Source: Anastatus disparis (taxonomy: Eukaryota; Arthropoda; Insecta; Hymenoptera; Eupelmidae). Taken from it: a stretch of 64,000 nucleotides of DNA. The stretch is taken from positions 1-64,000 of the forward strand of contig JAFFSR010000301.1 in NCBI GenBank assembly GCA_017163975.1, written 5' to 3'. The notes beneath the pieces were generated by a model that worked only from the letters and a program-made list of their open reading frames with translations, was not told the origin of the DNA and did no database searches. This document shows, piece by piece, positions 47,785-60,449 of the stretch (the stretch's first letter is position 1; every line of letters starts with the position of its first letter). Both the position numbers and the translations under genes were made by a program.

Positions 47785-48125
47785 AGTTTTGTAGATTTGA
47801 CCTTGAAATGACCTTTATTCTAAGGTGATTGAGTCAAACAGAACACGGATTTGGATTCAGTGACCTCAGAAACATATGCATATACTGTTAATATATGGTT
47901 GCTATTAATTTTGTAGATTTGACCTTGAAATGACCTTGACCCTGAGGTGATGGGGTCAAATGGACCACGGATTCGGATTCAGTGACCTCATAAACATAAG
48001 TATATACTGTTAAAATATGGTCGCCATTAATTTTGTAGATTTTACCTTAAATGACGTTGAACCTGAGGTAATGGAGTCAAATGGACCACGGATTCTGATT
48101 CAGCGATCTTAAAAACATAAGATGT
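47785..48125. repeat. Three tandem ~120-bp units rich in TGACCTTGA
   Basis: Units begin TTTTGTAGATTTGACCTTGA near 47,788, 47,911 and 48,031. Each holds one or two TGACCTT half-sites followed by GAGGTGATGGGGTCAAA-like sequence and GGATTCAGTGACCTCA. Confidence 0.87.
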
Positions 48126-49690
48126 ACATGGTCTAGTCTGTGGATTTTTACATTTTTTTTGTGTGGCTGTGATATTTATTTAAAAATGGAATGAAAGAAT
48201 CGGAATCATTGGAATATCAGAAATATTTCATTGTAAGGATTCTGAAATAATACTATATCTTGGGTATTTTTCTTTTAAAAATAATACCATGAAATATTAT
48301 ATAAATGATTTACACTACATTACGAAATCCTTTTAGTAAAAGAATTCAAAAAGAATTAATGAATCCCTAAGCAACACTTTTATTGAAAAGATTCTGTAAT
48401 AATAATATGAATCAGTTACGAAATATTTTATTGTATTCTTCTCCCCTCTCTTCACGTAAGTATTCACTGACACGCTGCTTTGGCTCTGTCTTTTTTTACT
48501 CTAATATTTTTTATTTTACTCTACCAAGTGAATCTTTTTTCAGAGAATCGTCCAACTGGAGGTCCTCAAGGCTTGGCTTGACTTGTTTGAACTTATGCAT
48601 CTGTATTTTTCGGACTCCGGACGTTTTTCTGACTTTGTGCATCTCTCTATCCAACATTGTCATTTTTGAAGTTAATACTTCTTTAGAGAAAAGGCACATC
48701 GGCACATCAGCGTATAAATCGTTGTGTACATGCTGTTTGGGTATTGGGATACCACATGAGCGTTCAGTATGTACAAATCGCTAACTCATACGCGGATACA
48801 TCTTTAACGGCCACTTAATGATTTTTATTCTAATGCGTTAATTATTAAAAACTTCCTGTATGTATATATTATGTATGTATGAGCGCTATATACGTATATT
48901 ATATATATATAGCGCTCCTTCAAACAGTATTGTCTCTGATAGCCACACAACAAATATCATAAAAACAAATTAAATTTGATACAAAATACTTACTTTTTAT
49001 TTTTTTTTTTTTTAAATTAATGATTAGGAAAAAATTCAAAGGGAAACCGAAAGGATTTTCAAAAATCTAATATTCATTACAGATGTTTTTTCTGTTATGA
49101 GACTCTTCAATAAAGTTACAAGTGATCGTATATATTGTTAAGCATGGAAACAATCAAATTCGAATCAAAATTATTCAAATAATTCAAATATTTTTTTCTT
49201 CAAATTTCTTCAAAGAACTTAAATTTATTTCTAGGAAAATGCTAATATATATAATAATATGTCAAACGTAATTGTTGATAAAATGTTCACTTTTGATATT
49301 TCAATTGCTTATAACTTTATTAAAAAGCATCAGAACAAAAAAAATCATCAGAGTTGAATTTTTAATTTTATTAAATTCACTTCATTTCTGTTTGAATTTT
49401 TTAGTAATAATTGAAAAATATGCAATTAAAAAAATTTTTTTTAATTTGAAATTCTTACATATTTTAAAAGAGGATAAAAATAGGATAAAATTTTATTCAC
49501 TTTAATTTACTTTTTTTTATTTTTTTTGTGTGACAAGTAGAACCAGAGATAATATTATTTGAATGAGCGCTTTTCATCTAAATTTTTTCTTGTGAATTTC
49601 TGACGGTAGACTGAGGTTAGTTGTCAATAGGGGAACGTAGGCAAATCGCGAATAAGTTTACAAATAAAAGCCATGTCGTCACACTGCTTA
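48126..49690. other. No supported gene; one palindrome
   Basis: AT-rich. An inverted repeat GAGCGCTATATA...TATATAGCGCTC lies at about 48,880-48,916. Frames of 60-130 codons occur on both strands without recognisable domains. Confidence 0.5.
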
Positions 49691-49964
49691 CACGGAGAAG
49701 GTTTTGCATCATAAACGATGGTGCGTTTTTAAAACGGGCCACAAGGTGGCTCGCATTAATGATAAATATCAATGCATGTCTAAACAAGCATGGAATTTTT
49801 CGATGCGGCGCGCCACCTCGCGCACTGTATTTCGACTTATGCACGAGAAAAAGTGATGCATGAATTACGAAATGCGAAGCAGTATGCGCGATTTACGATG
49901 CAAAACGCATCACTTTTTCTAGTGCGTCGCGCATCATGTTTGTTGAGGCAAAACTCTCTCGGTG
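49691..49964. mobile_element. 274-bp MITE with TA target duplication
   Basis: Tips CACGGAGAAGGTTTTGC and GCAAAACTCTCTCGGTG are inverted copies, flanked by TA at 49,689-49,690 and 49,965-49,966. It contains an inner inverted pair AAAAAGTGATGC/GCATCACTTTTT. The tip resembles that of the MITE at 33,761. Confidence 0.75.
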
Positions 49965-49966
49965 TA

Positions 49967-51857
49967 GGCCTAAAGTGTAGAATAGTCTTACGAATATTAT
50001 CCATCATTGATTAATTGAAATTACTGGTAGATATACTAAAGAGTTAAATTCTAATATTTTAACATACTTACAGTAAAATTATTAATTTTCAAATGATTTA
50101 TATTTAGTATTCGATTCAAAGTTTTAAGAAAAACATCAACTAAACTATAGTTTAGAACTGCAATTATAATTCACATAGGCACTGTACATTTTTTTAATAT
50201 TTTTAAAAAACTATGAAAAAAAATATTAATTATATTTTTGGCTATTATTAAGTTAAGTTCTAAATTTGCATAAAAAAGATTATTATAATATGCGATTCCC
50301 ATATTTAATATAATAATTAGCATCTACTACTATAAGTTTTTATGTATGCTATGATTATTTTAAATACTTAGTTAAATGTTTAACTATTTTAATTTCTGTT
50401 ACTGTTTTTTATATTGATCAAATTAAACTTTTTATATTTACAATATATAATGATGTACAAATAAAATAAAAATAATAAATTTTGTTAAAATCAATAAAAG
50501 ATGCTTATTTTTCAACGTCATAATTTTGATTATTGATTAATAGTTTATTTGCTGACTTAAAAGTTTGTTATTTATTTCAAGTAATTGACCCTTGTAGTAT
50601 ATGTATGATATATGATACTCATTGTACTTTATGAAATAGTTAAGAGTTTTTTATGTTTTTAACCTATGATTTGACAATATTATAAAAATTTGTAATTGTC
50701 ATTAGTAATAATCGATTCACCATATTTTTTTATATTAGTAAAGATTTTTGTTAATTACGAAAATCTTTATTTCCCATTTATTATAACATGATAAGATATA
50801 GCTTTATGAATTTTGAAAATAAATTATTTTGCATAACTTTCGCTAAATAAGTTGAAAATATATTTAGGAAGCCTTTTCTCAGAACTCGCACTTATCTACT
50901 TCATGAGTTACAAATTTGTATTGGGTTAACATATATATTTTTTATAAAGTTTTTTCTATCGAATTATTAAAAAATTTTAATAAATTAATTATTTATATAT
51001 TTATTAGCATTATATGCTTATTATTTAAACAATTCTTGCATGCTTCTGAGTAGCCTAGTAAGTTGCAAATGTATTTAGGGGGCCTTCTCTTTACCCAGAA
51101 CTACCATTATTCTACTGCATGAGTTGATAATTTGTTGTGCGTATACACATTTATTTAATATAAAATATATATTTTAAGCAAAGCGTTACGGAAAATTGTT
51201 CATTCTATGAGAAGCAAGACTGTCACTAAACCAAAAGAAGTATTAACTTCTATCGGCCAGTCCCCACGACTGCCACAACTGGTTTTTTTTGTTTGTGCTG
51301 CTGTTGCTGATGGTTGAAGAATGGCTGAAGCATTGCTGGTTGCTGTTTTAACTGTAAAGTGTTGAGTGATGATGCAGTGGGTGTGATGCAGTTGCATTTT
51401 CATGGTTTTATGTATGTTGTGCTACATAACCTGCAATATTTTTGGCGCTAAATTGACTATCTCTTAGGCGAACCCTTCAAGTGCGTCACTAGTAGCTCCA
51501 TCTATGGGTTACCTTGTCTACTGTCTTATCCACTCAATGCATAAGTGACAGGTTATCACCATTTTAAGGTGCTTTTCCACCTGGCCTTTCGATTTTATAT
51601 ATTTGACGCGCGAATTTTGAACAGCTTATTACGCTGCTTTTCCACTATGTTTCTTACATCTTTTATATTCATTTCTGAATGTGATATACTGGGGCGGAGA
51701 GTTTCAAAGGTCAGATTTTATCTTTATTTTTGTTTTACTTTTATTATTATTTTTCTGACGCTGCTTTTGCTACTATCTTTTATTCCTTTTTTATCATATT
51801 AGTTCTGCTATGTGCTTGGTTCTCTTACTTCTCTTGATATTTTGAACAGTTTAAATT
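49967..51857. other. AT-rich, no gene seen
   Basis: About 75-80% AT to 51,180. A weak diverged duplication (CATGAGTT...ATTTGT) lies near 50,905 and 51,118. The last 600 bases are less AT-rich and may be the 5' UTR of the non-LTR remnant that follows. Confidence 0.5.
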
Positions 51858-53940
51858 ATGTCACAAAATACCATCAAGGACTGCTGCGCCATCTGCAGTT
51901 TTCCCGCTAATAATATAAGAGGGCCAAAAAAATTAATTGAGTGTTTTACATGTCGGCAGCGCTGCCATGTAACATGTATGAAGCGCGTGCCTCATGATAA
52001 AGATGGTAACCCGAAATATGATTGTGAGGGATGCATAGCTGGTCGACCCATTGTTTCTTCCACTGCCCTACTCATTAGCACTGGTACTGGACTACGCAAT
52101 GCTACTATGCGTGGGGCTTCTATAATCCGGCCTATCTTTGCTTCTACGCCATCACGAGGATACTCACCTGTGGCACCGGTTACAAAAGCACAAGGACATC
52201 CTGCAATTAAGAAGAAGACCAATTAGAACCCAAATGTCAACGCTTGTGTAGCGGTAGGAGGAGAACATAGCTTAAATATTAATATTGTTAATGGAAAATT
52301 TAGAGGTGGTGCTGAGTTGGTCATCTCTAACAGCAATATTAGTAAAAATAATGGTAGTGCTGATTCTTCTTCAGTACAGGCAGCTACGTCTGCTTTGGGG
52401 AGTGCGTTATCCTGCAGGCTTGGGTTGATTAAAAAAATGATCTTACTCGACTTCCGGCTCTTGAGAGTCATATTATAAATAATTTAAGAGTCTGCGGGAT
52501 ATCGTGACTAAAATGGTGAGATAGGATAAAATTATTAAGAATTTTCATCATGAGCAGATGTAGCTGTTGGAGGAGAATCGTAAACTCAGGGGAACAATAG
52601 GTACCTTAGAGAGGGAGTCGTTGTCTACTCTAAATTGCATACATGAAAAGTTTTTTAAATCTCTAACGACTGATTTTAATAATTTGCGATAATTCTTAGG
52701 TAATCAATTCAATGGAGTGGACAACAACTTTTCTCAACTTATGACCGTGGTGGCTGAAGTGGTGCAGACCGTTAATGATCTCACGGTCCAGGACGAACAC
52801 TTACTCAACACCAACACTGAAACGCCTGTAAATTCGAATAGAATACAATCATTTAAACATAAAGATAGTAGCTCTTATAACACAAACACTGAAGCACCTG
52901 TTGATTCGAACGATATACAAACAGTAAAAATACATACAGATAGTAGCAGAGAGGCATCTTGTCTTATTGTGGAGGAGTGTGGTTATGGGAATGGTGTCTT
53001 GGTGATGTTCGGCGGACTGAACTGCTCTGCGGCTAATTTCGGGCTGAAAGATTATGCCTGCGCTGTTCTGCGAACCATTCTTCCTACTTTTAAACATTCA
53101 AATATCGTATCTGTCATTTATATCTCTAATTGTGAAATTAAAAATAGGGACAGGATATCTGCAGGGCGTGAAACCGTTGGCGGTCCGAGTCATGCGTTCT
53201 CATTGTTGGTGAGACTTTCTGGAGAGGATTTGGCGCAGAAGGTATTTATAGCTAGGCGTAGATCAATGGGTTTTTCGACAGCGGATCTGGATTCCTCCCT
53301 CCTCAGCAAATTTTCTGCTACCAAGCACCATTCTTAAATATATATAAGTGAATTTCTCGAGAAAGAGAAATATATTAATTTCAAAAAGCTAAAAAGGTAT
53401 GCTGAAGGAAAAGGTTTTAAGTTTGTTTGGCATAGAGGTGGTAAATTTATGGTGTGAAAGGACAGACGGGAGAGAGTACATAGATTTGAGAGTGAACATG
53501 ACGTATATGAAATATTGAATAAATTTAAATCTAATGAAGAAAATATTGTTAAGGCGACCAATATCCAAAAACAAGGTGAAGTTCGATCTCAAAATGTTGA
53601 GATGAACTCGAATCAGAAATCTATTAAAAATGATGCAATATCCTTAAATGATGCAATAGCTTTAAATAAGGCATCCTCTCCCCTATGACTGCGCCAATAC
53701 TCTTCGGGGAGTCCGACATGGAGGAGGGGTGAACTGCGCGCGTGCTTTCTGAATGTGATCTCATTCAGAGCTCATGTTAAGCAAGTGCGTGAGCTCATAA
53801 GTAGTCATCGTTCTCACGACATATTTGGGTTTGCTGAGACCTGACTGGGCCCATCTGTATCGGATGACGTCATTCTAGTCGGGGGTATAAAGTGTTCAGA
53901 CAGGACAGAAACTTGCGTGGTGAAGGAGTTTCCCTGTATA
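51858..53940 (+). pseudogene. CR1-like non-LTR remnant: PHD/Baculo_FP-type ORF1 and endonuclease start
   Basis: ORF1 opens with a PHD-type finger (residues 9-56: CAIC...CFTC...CHVTC...CEGC). An in-frame TAG at 52,224-52,226 and a frameshift near 52,500 follow, then a segment resembling the Baculo_FP/RRM-like region of LINE ORF1 (RTILPTF...VFIARRRSMGF, GFKFVWHRGGKFMV) with TAA at 53,335-53,337 and a TGA at about 53,456. The end of ORF1 overlaps an ATGA. The endonuclease start LNVISFRAHVKQVREL...GFAET is present with TAG where relatives have Trp. The element stops at about 53,940. PHD fingers in ORF1 are known from CR1-type elements. Confidence 0.75.
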
Positions 53941-54900
53941 TTAATATTTTGAATTTCGATGTAAAAATAAAAATTTATTAAAGTAATATATTCGAAGGCA
54001 CATAAATGAACTCTCAAATTGATTAAATGAAATCCATGGTAATTTAACATTTCGAATTTTTGTGTAAAAATCAAAATTCTTGGAAGCATTATAATTGGTC
54101 GCTTAATTTCAACATCTAATAAATATAATTAAATTGATGGTAATTCAATATCTTGAATTTTGAAACAGGAATTAAAATTTATTGGAGCATCATATTCGAT
54201 TGCACACAAATAAAACTCCAAATTAACAAAATCGGTTCGATGGAAACCCGACATTTCGAATTTTGATAAAAAAAGTAAAATTTATTAAGACATCATAATT
54301 GATTGCACACAAGTAAATCCCATATCGACTAAATTGAATCGATAAAAATTTAATTTTTTTCAATTTTGATGAGAAAAACAGAATTTATTATAGCAACTTA
54401 TTTGATTGCACATAAATAAACCTCAAATTGAATAAATTAATTTGAAAATTATGCTATATTTTAAATTTTGACGTAGGAGATTTATTAAAGCATTATACTT
54501 GATTGTATACAAATAAACTCATATCAACCAAATAAAATCAATAATAATTTAACATTTTTAATTTTGATGTGGGAATCGAAATTTATTGAAACATCATATT
54601 TGTTACGCAAATAAACCCCAAATTATTGAAATTTAATTAAAATTATTCAATATTTCAAATTTGATTTAAAAATCAAAATTATTAAAGCATGTTATTGAAT
54701 TGCACGCAAATAAACTTTAAAATAATGAAAATCAATTGATAATGATTGTATTTTTTGAAATTTAATATAAAAAGCACAATTTATTAAAACATCCCTTTTA
54801 ATTAAAGAAAATGTCAATTCGATATTTTCAATTTTGAGATAGGAATCAAGATTTATTAGAGTATCATATATGACTGCACACAAATAAACCGTAATTATAA
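53941..54900. repeat. ~102-bp AT-rich minisatellite, about nine or ten units
   Basis: The degenerate unit AACATTTCGAATTTTGATGTAAAAATCAAAATTTATTAAAGCATCATA... recurs at about 53,945, 54,047, 54,150, 54,253, 54,355, 54,457 and onward. It begins where the CR1-like endonuclease breaks off. Confidence 0.85.
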
Positions 54901-55439
54901 CAGATAGTTACAATTATATACTCACAAAGCTTATGTGCTAAAAATAACTTTCAGAATTTCATCAATATATTGTATAATCAATGACAATAAAAAAAACAAT
55001 TATAGGCATCAAAGGTACAGACTGTTTTCAATAATTTTAAAAGCCTTACTGTTGAGTCCTAAATAAAATGACTTATACAAAACGTTCTTCTTATAACTAA
55101 GATTCGTATAGATATGCTTTAAAACAGGCACAGAACATTAGAATCACTTTTAACAAAAAATTTATTGTAAATCAATAAATATCATAATCGTTGAAATGAA
55201 AAGACGAAGTCACCCTTTCGAATGTAATCGTCATCAATATCATGATAAACATAACGATAGGTGTCATGGCTAAAACTTTCTTATTATTATAGACATTGTT
55301 AACTTTATTCTAATTAGTGATATAATCAACAATGTATGTGTATGCCTGTATCAATATCTGTATGTAGGTGTGTGAGAGCGTGTGTTATTATCTGTCGAGG
55401 TGTATGACTATGGATGATCGTGTATGATTGCATGTAAAA
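54901..55439. other. No gene seen
   Basis: AT-rich unique sequence, becoming TGTGTGTAT-rich near 55,330. Confidence 0.5.
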
Positions 55440-56830
55440 CACGTGCACACAGATACAAACGTGTACACAAAAGCTTAGGCACACGTATAAACACGTACAC
55501 ACGCGTACACACATGTACGAATACGTATACACACGTACACATACGTATGAACACATACACACTCGTAAGAATACGTACAAACACATACACACACGTAAAA
55601 ACACGTACAAACGCAAACACACGCATACAAACACGTACACACAATAGAAACACGTGCACACAAGTACTTACACGTACAAACGCGTACAAATACATACACA
55701 CACGTACAAATATGTGCACGCACGTACCAACACATACAAAGACGTACACACACATGCAAACATGTCCACACACGTAGAAACACGAGCACACACGTACTTA
55801 CACGGACAACACGTACAATCATATACACACACGTACAAATAAGTACAACCACGTACACGAACGTGCACACTCGTAGCGACATGTATACACACGTACAAAT
55901 AAGTACAATCACGTACACAAACGTAAACACATGTATCGACACGTATACATACGTGAAGACATGTACAATGCCGTACGCATACATACCAACATGTACACAC
56001 GTACATAAGTACACACACACATATAAACACACTTACAAACATCTACGAACGGGTACCCACATGTACTACCACGTACACACATACAAATACGTACAAACAA
56101 GCACACACGTACTTACACTTACAAATACTTACACACACGTACACCCTTACACAAACACGTACACATATATACACACATACAGATGCGTACACACACGTAC
56201 AAGCACGTATGCACACATAGAAACAAATGCACTCGCGTACACACACGTACAAACACGTACACATACGTAGAAAAATGTGCACGCATTTACGCAAACGTAC
56301 AAACATCTACACAGACGTATCAACACCTACACACTTACGAACACATACAAACAGGTGGACACGCGTATGCACATGTACAAACGCGTTCAAACACGTACAC
56401 ACATGCAGGAACACGTACAAATATGTACAAATACTTACACTAACGTAGGAACACGTATAAACACGTACACACGTAGAAAGACGAACACACACGTAGAAAA
56501 ATGTGCACACACGTACTCAAACGTACAAACATCTAAACACTTACGAACACATACGAACACGTAGACACGCGTACACATGTACAAACACGTACACACACGC
56601 AGAAACACGTAGAAACACGTACAAATACGTACATACACGTACAGACAAATATAAACTGTTAAAAACGCGAACACACATAGGAACACGTACAAACACGTAA
56701 ATACATTTAGAAACACCTAAAAACATGTGCAAACATGTACACTAACGTAGGAACACGTACAAACACGTACACAGACGTACAAACACACACAAACACGTAC
56801 ACATACGTACACACACGTAGAAACACTATA
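55440..56830. repeat. ~12-bp minisatellite (ACACGTACAAAC-like), 1.4 kb
   Basis: More than 100 degenerate copies of ACACGTAC with AAAC or ACAC linkers. The unit length and base content leave several frames on both strands open, so the long Tyr/Thr/His and Cys/Val/Tyr-rich frames here are artefacts. Confidence 0.95.
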
Positions 56831-56832
56831 GA

Positions 56833-56835
<3 letters not shown>

Positions 56836-56877
<42 letters not shown>
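56836..56877. repeat. (TA)n microsatellite
   Basis: TA run directly after the minisatellite. Confidence 0.95.
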
Positions 56878-56879
<2 letters not shown>

Positions 56880-57738
56880 ACAGGAGACAATAGCTAACGT
56901 TTGAAAATTTTCCGTAATATTATAAAAACGTCACAACTACGTCACAGATGGAAAAAAATTACAGTTAGAAAAGCTTAAAAACGTTTAAAATAACGTTTTG
57001 GTACGTTTTTATTTATACAATGAGTTTTCCGTTGATGAAAAACATATATATTTCTTCTGATATTTATACAAAAAAATGTTATATCACGAGATTATATGAA
57101 GAATGAATATATTATAAGCAGATTTTTTCTTTTAGATCTAAAGCATTTTAATATAATAGTAAGATTATTTGAACAATTTTTCATTTTAATTACTAACTCT
57201 AATTATTTAAATCTAATATATTTAGCGAAAATCCATTTAATAGAATATTTGTTATAACTACGATTTCTGATGTAATTATCCAAAGCAAATAAGACTATTA
57301 TATAAATATATACATGAGTGTCTATACTGCGTATGCATATGAGTGTATATGATTTTACAAAAATATAAAAATAACATATTGAGAGTATTATTTTTATTTA
57401 TTTCAAAATAAATATACAATAATGATTTACAATATAAAATTGTTCAATTAGAAAAATATATATTATGCTATAGATATTTGGACACAGAATTACAATACAT
57501 GCTTTTTTTGCTATAAAATGATTATTATTATTATTTTTTATTGACTAACAAGGAGCAAAAACTGGTAAATAGCTATGTTGATATAATTTACAAATATTTG
57601 AAGTATTTGGGGAAATGCACTTAATTTACTAGCGACGAGTCATTTTACAGCTAGTACTGGGTTGCCACATGATGCATACTATTTCAATTAGCTTTAAACC
57701 TTTTGTGCATTCTTGTGACTCTACTTCTAATGGATACA
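56878..57738. other. No gene seen
   Basis: AT-rich. Contains repeated AAAACGT words near 56,940-57,010 but no recognisable element. Confidence 0.5.
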
Positions 57739-57742
57739 TTAA

Positions 57743-57983
57743 CCTTTAGCTGGCAGGGAGGGTACTATAGTACCCAACACTCTTTCTTATCAAATTTTGA
57801 AACCGTATTCAAAAAATCGGGATCAGTGGCGACACCAAACGGTAGAGGAGGGATGTAATTTACGATTCCCGCCAGAGATTTTTTTAGCATTTTTTATTTA
57901 TTATTATCGATTTTGCAGACAGGCAGTCAGATAGTACCCCATAGGCCAGCTATAATCGGCTGGAGAGGCATGCCAGCTAAAGG
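57743..57983. mobile_element. 241-bp piggyBac-type MITE
   Basis: Inverted tips CCTTTAGCTGGCA and TGCCAGCTAAAGG with TTAA on both sides (57,739-57,742 and 57,984-57,987). The CC start and TTAA duplication are typical of piggyBac. Contains the palindrome GGGTACTATAGTACCC. Confidence 0.88.
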
Positions 57984-57987
57984 TTAA

Positions 57988-58124
57988 ATGTGCTACCAAC
58001 GGCACAGCAGATAATTCTATATAAAATAAATTTTTACATAGGATAAATCACGGTGATTTCTTATATGTAAAAATTAATGTTTTATAAAAAGATCTACTGC
58101 GCCGTTTGTGGCACATTTACTAAA
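57988..58124. repeat. Hairpin (fold-back) of about 135 bp
   Basis: AATGTGCTACCAACGGCACAGCAGAT pairs with the complement at 58,085-58,124, and the pairing continues through TTTTTACATA/TATGTAAAAA. It touches the TTAA of the piggyBac-type MITE. Confidence 0.75.
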
Positions 58125-58510
58125 TTTATCAGAAATACAGTCACAGGATAACACAAGATCTAAACCCAGTTTAAATAGTGTGCATCACGTGGCAATCTAA
58201 TTGCAGTTGTAAAGAGATTTTTAAAAAACGTCACGAGAAATTCGAAAGTTTTATAGATTTCCCCATTTAAAATATATGGGTGATTCTATTCTAACGGGTA
58301 ATCACATGTCATCGTTTAATAAACTATCAATACAAGGTTCAAATATTATTAACCACAAATTTTTCATATACTTTCAGGTTGTAACTTTATGATCCGTTGA
58401 CTTTTTAATCGCTAATTTCAATGTAGCTTTTGTAGGGACCCTTAGAAAGTATAAAAAGTAATCTCCCCTGTCTGTAATCATATATAAAATTTTTTTTAAA
58501 CGTTGTAGAG
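58125..58510. other. No gene seen
   Basis: AT-rich spacer without recognisable repeat or frame. Confidence 0.5.
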
Positions 58511-58735
58511 GTACAGGATAGATTAATTAATACTTCTGAATTTATTTTTGTTACAACTTGTCAAAACTGTATTAGCTTTCAACTCTCTATGCGAAGATTC
58601 ATAACGCATGCTCCAAAAGTTAATACATGGGCCATTTTCAATTAATATTCTCACATAATGCAAAAGATTATGAAATTTTGGCTTTGGAGTACCAAACAAT
58701 TCTAGCAAGGAGAATATTTGACCTCCGGGAAACGG
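58511..58735 (-). pseudogene. Fragment of a transposase-like protein
   Basis: Minus-strand frame (61 codons from 58,708, open further upstream) with KPKFHNLLHYVRILIENGP, INFWSMRYESSHRELKA and SCNKN. This wording is common in predicted insect proteins that look transposon-derived. A CACTA-type origin is possible but unproven. A splice-acceptor-like CCTGCAG lies at its 5' side. Confidence 0.45.
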
Positions 58736-59092
58736 ATTTGGCTGAAACTGCAGGATATAATTTTTTGTTGAAAAAAAATGAGCCTATGTTTTTTCTTTTG
58801 TGCTAATAGACCCTATAAACGGAGATATAGAAATTTCTTCTAAAACGTAGTGAAAAGAAGTCTTTATAAGAACTTGAATAAATAAACAATTAAAACTCTT
58901 ACAGAAAATGGTATAAAAAATAAAAGAAAGTATAGGTTAAAAACTTTAATTTAGGCCTTATTGCATTAAAAAATCTTATATGGTTCAAAAGTTACAAGAG
59001 ATTAATATATGCTAATGAAATAGGGTAAGAATTTGATCGTATGTTACATGCTAAAAATTACTATTACTACTATTATATTAAAGTAAATGCTG
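58736..59092. other. No gene seen
   Basis: AT-rich spacer between the transposase-like fragment and the fold-back element. Confidence 0.5.
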
Positions 59093-59681
59093 ATTCCATT
59101 TCAAATCGAACAGCCTGTATACACTCAAGTCACCAATCACTGCACCGATGGAGTATGATGTTCTACTCTGGAAATAAGGAGACACGTATTTTTTTTTTTT
59201 TTTTTTGCTGATATATCAAAATTGTATAAGATATGCACATTTAAAAATTGCATACAAAAACCAAATGTTCAAACTGAAAAAGTTGACAGTAACTTTAGAG
59301 GGCTATTGTTTTTATAGTCCAATCAATAGAGACATTTTGAGGACATTTTCAATGAATTTTGGTAAACCTTTTTTTGTTTTTGTCTGTTTTAAGCCCTCTT
59401 CAATTCAGTGCAAGAAATTTAAATTTAAGTGCAGTAAATTTCGGACATTGTAATTACACAGTTTTGTTTACTTTTTCATAAGCCCGAGAAGTATCTTTCA
59501 AATCAGTCGTAAGAATAACTAGCTTCTATATAACAGTTCCAATATGCTGTTTTGGTTACGCGATGTATTTGTCCGCGAGTTGGCCTTCTATTGCTTGTAT
59601 ATCGAAACATACATAATATAGATATGCACGAATGGAATTATTTTTTTCCATTTTTAAGTATTTATTTTTATATTACGAATT

Positions 59682-59780
<99 letters not shown>

Positions 59781-60390
59781 CACTATTGATAGTATATGCA
59801 TACATACAAATATATACAAATGATGAGCGGAGCATGCGACAGCGTTTGAATGTAGATTGCTTAAGACTTCCGAACGTATATACAAGCATTTTTCAACAAT
59901 AAAATTTGTTAATTGTTTTCTCGCTCAAAACAAAAAAGTATGGCATCAAATAGGTATTATTAGAAAGGTTATTTGGTCCTCAATCAGCCCAAAAAATTTC
60001 ACCAAAAAAAAAGATGGCCTTTTTGAGAAAAATGCATGTGCATAAAAAGTGCATTTTTTGGTAAAATGCATAAATCTCAGTCATCTTTTAGTTTTTTTTT
60101 TTAATTTCTTGCACTGAATTGAAGAGGGCTCACAAGAGACAAAAACAAAAAAAGGTTTACCATTCATTGAAAATTGGTAAAACGGTAGCCCTCTAAAGTT
60201 ATTGTCAACTTTTTCAGTTTAAACATTTGGTTTTTGTATGCAATTTTCAAATGTGCATATCTTATGCAATTTTGATACTTCAGAAAAAAAAAAATACGTG
60301 TCTCCTTATTTTCAGAGTAGAATAACATACTCCATCGGTGCAGTGATTGGTGACTTGAGTGTATACAGGCTGTTCGATTTGAAATGGAAT
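59093..60390. mobile_element. 1.3-kb fold-back element
   Basis: Arms of about 340 bp are inverted copies (ATTCCATTTCAAATCGAACA at the left, complement at the right). Shared blocks include CACTGCACCGATGGAGTATG, AGGAGACACGTATT and CTTCAATTCAGTGCAAGAAA. The centre holds a (TA)n tract (about 59,684-59,766). No coding capacity; target duplication not clear. Confidence 0.82.
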
Positions 60391-60449
60391 TAGCCTAAAG
60401 AATTAAGACTTTTTTTCTTACGTGAATATCTGTTGCATTATCGTCACAT

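Noticed and set aside
48383..48784. 133-codon frame in spacer
   Set aside because: Low-information composition, no domain, and a comparable frame on the other strand.
49621..50014. Opposing 75-80-codon frames
   Set aside because: They lie in and around a 274-bp MITE with inverted repeats and have no domain.
55326..56732. Many long open frames on both strands (Cys/Val/Tyr-rich and Thr/His/Tyr-rich)
   Set aside because: They follow from a ~12-bp tandem repeat that lacks stop codons in several phases on both strands. No start context or domain.
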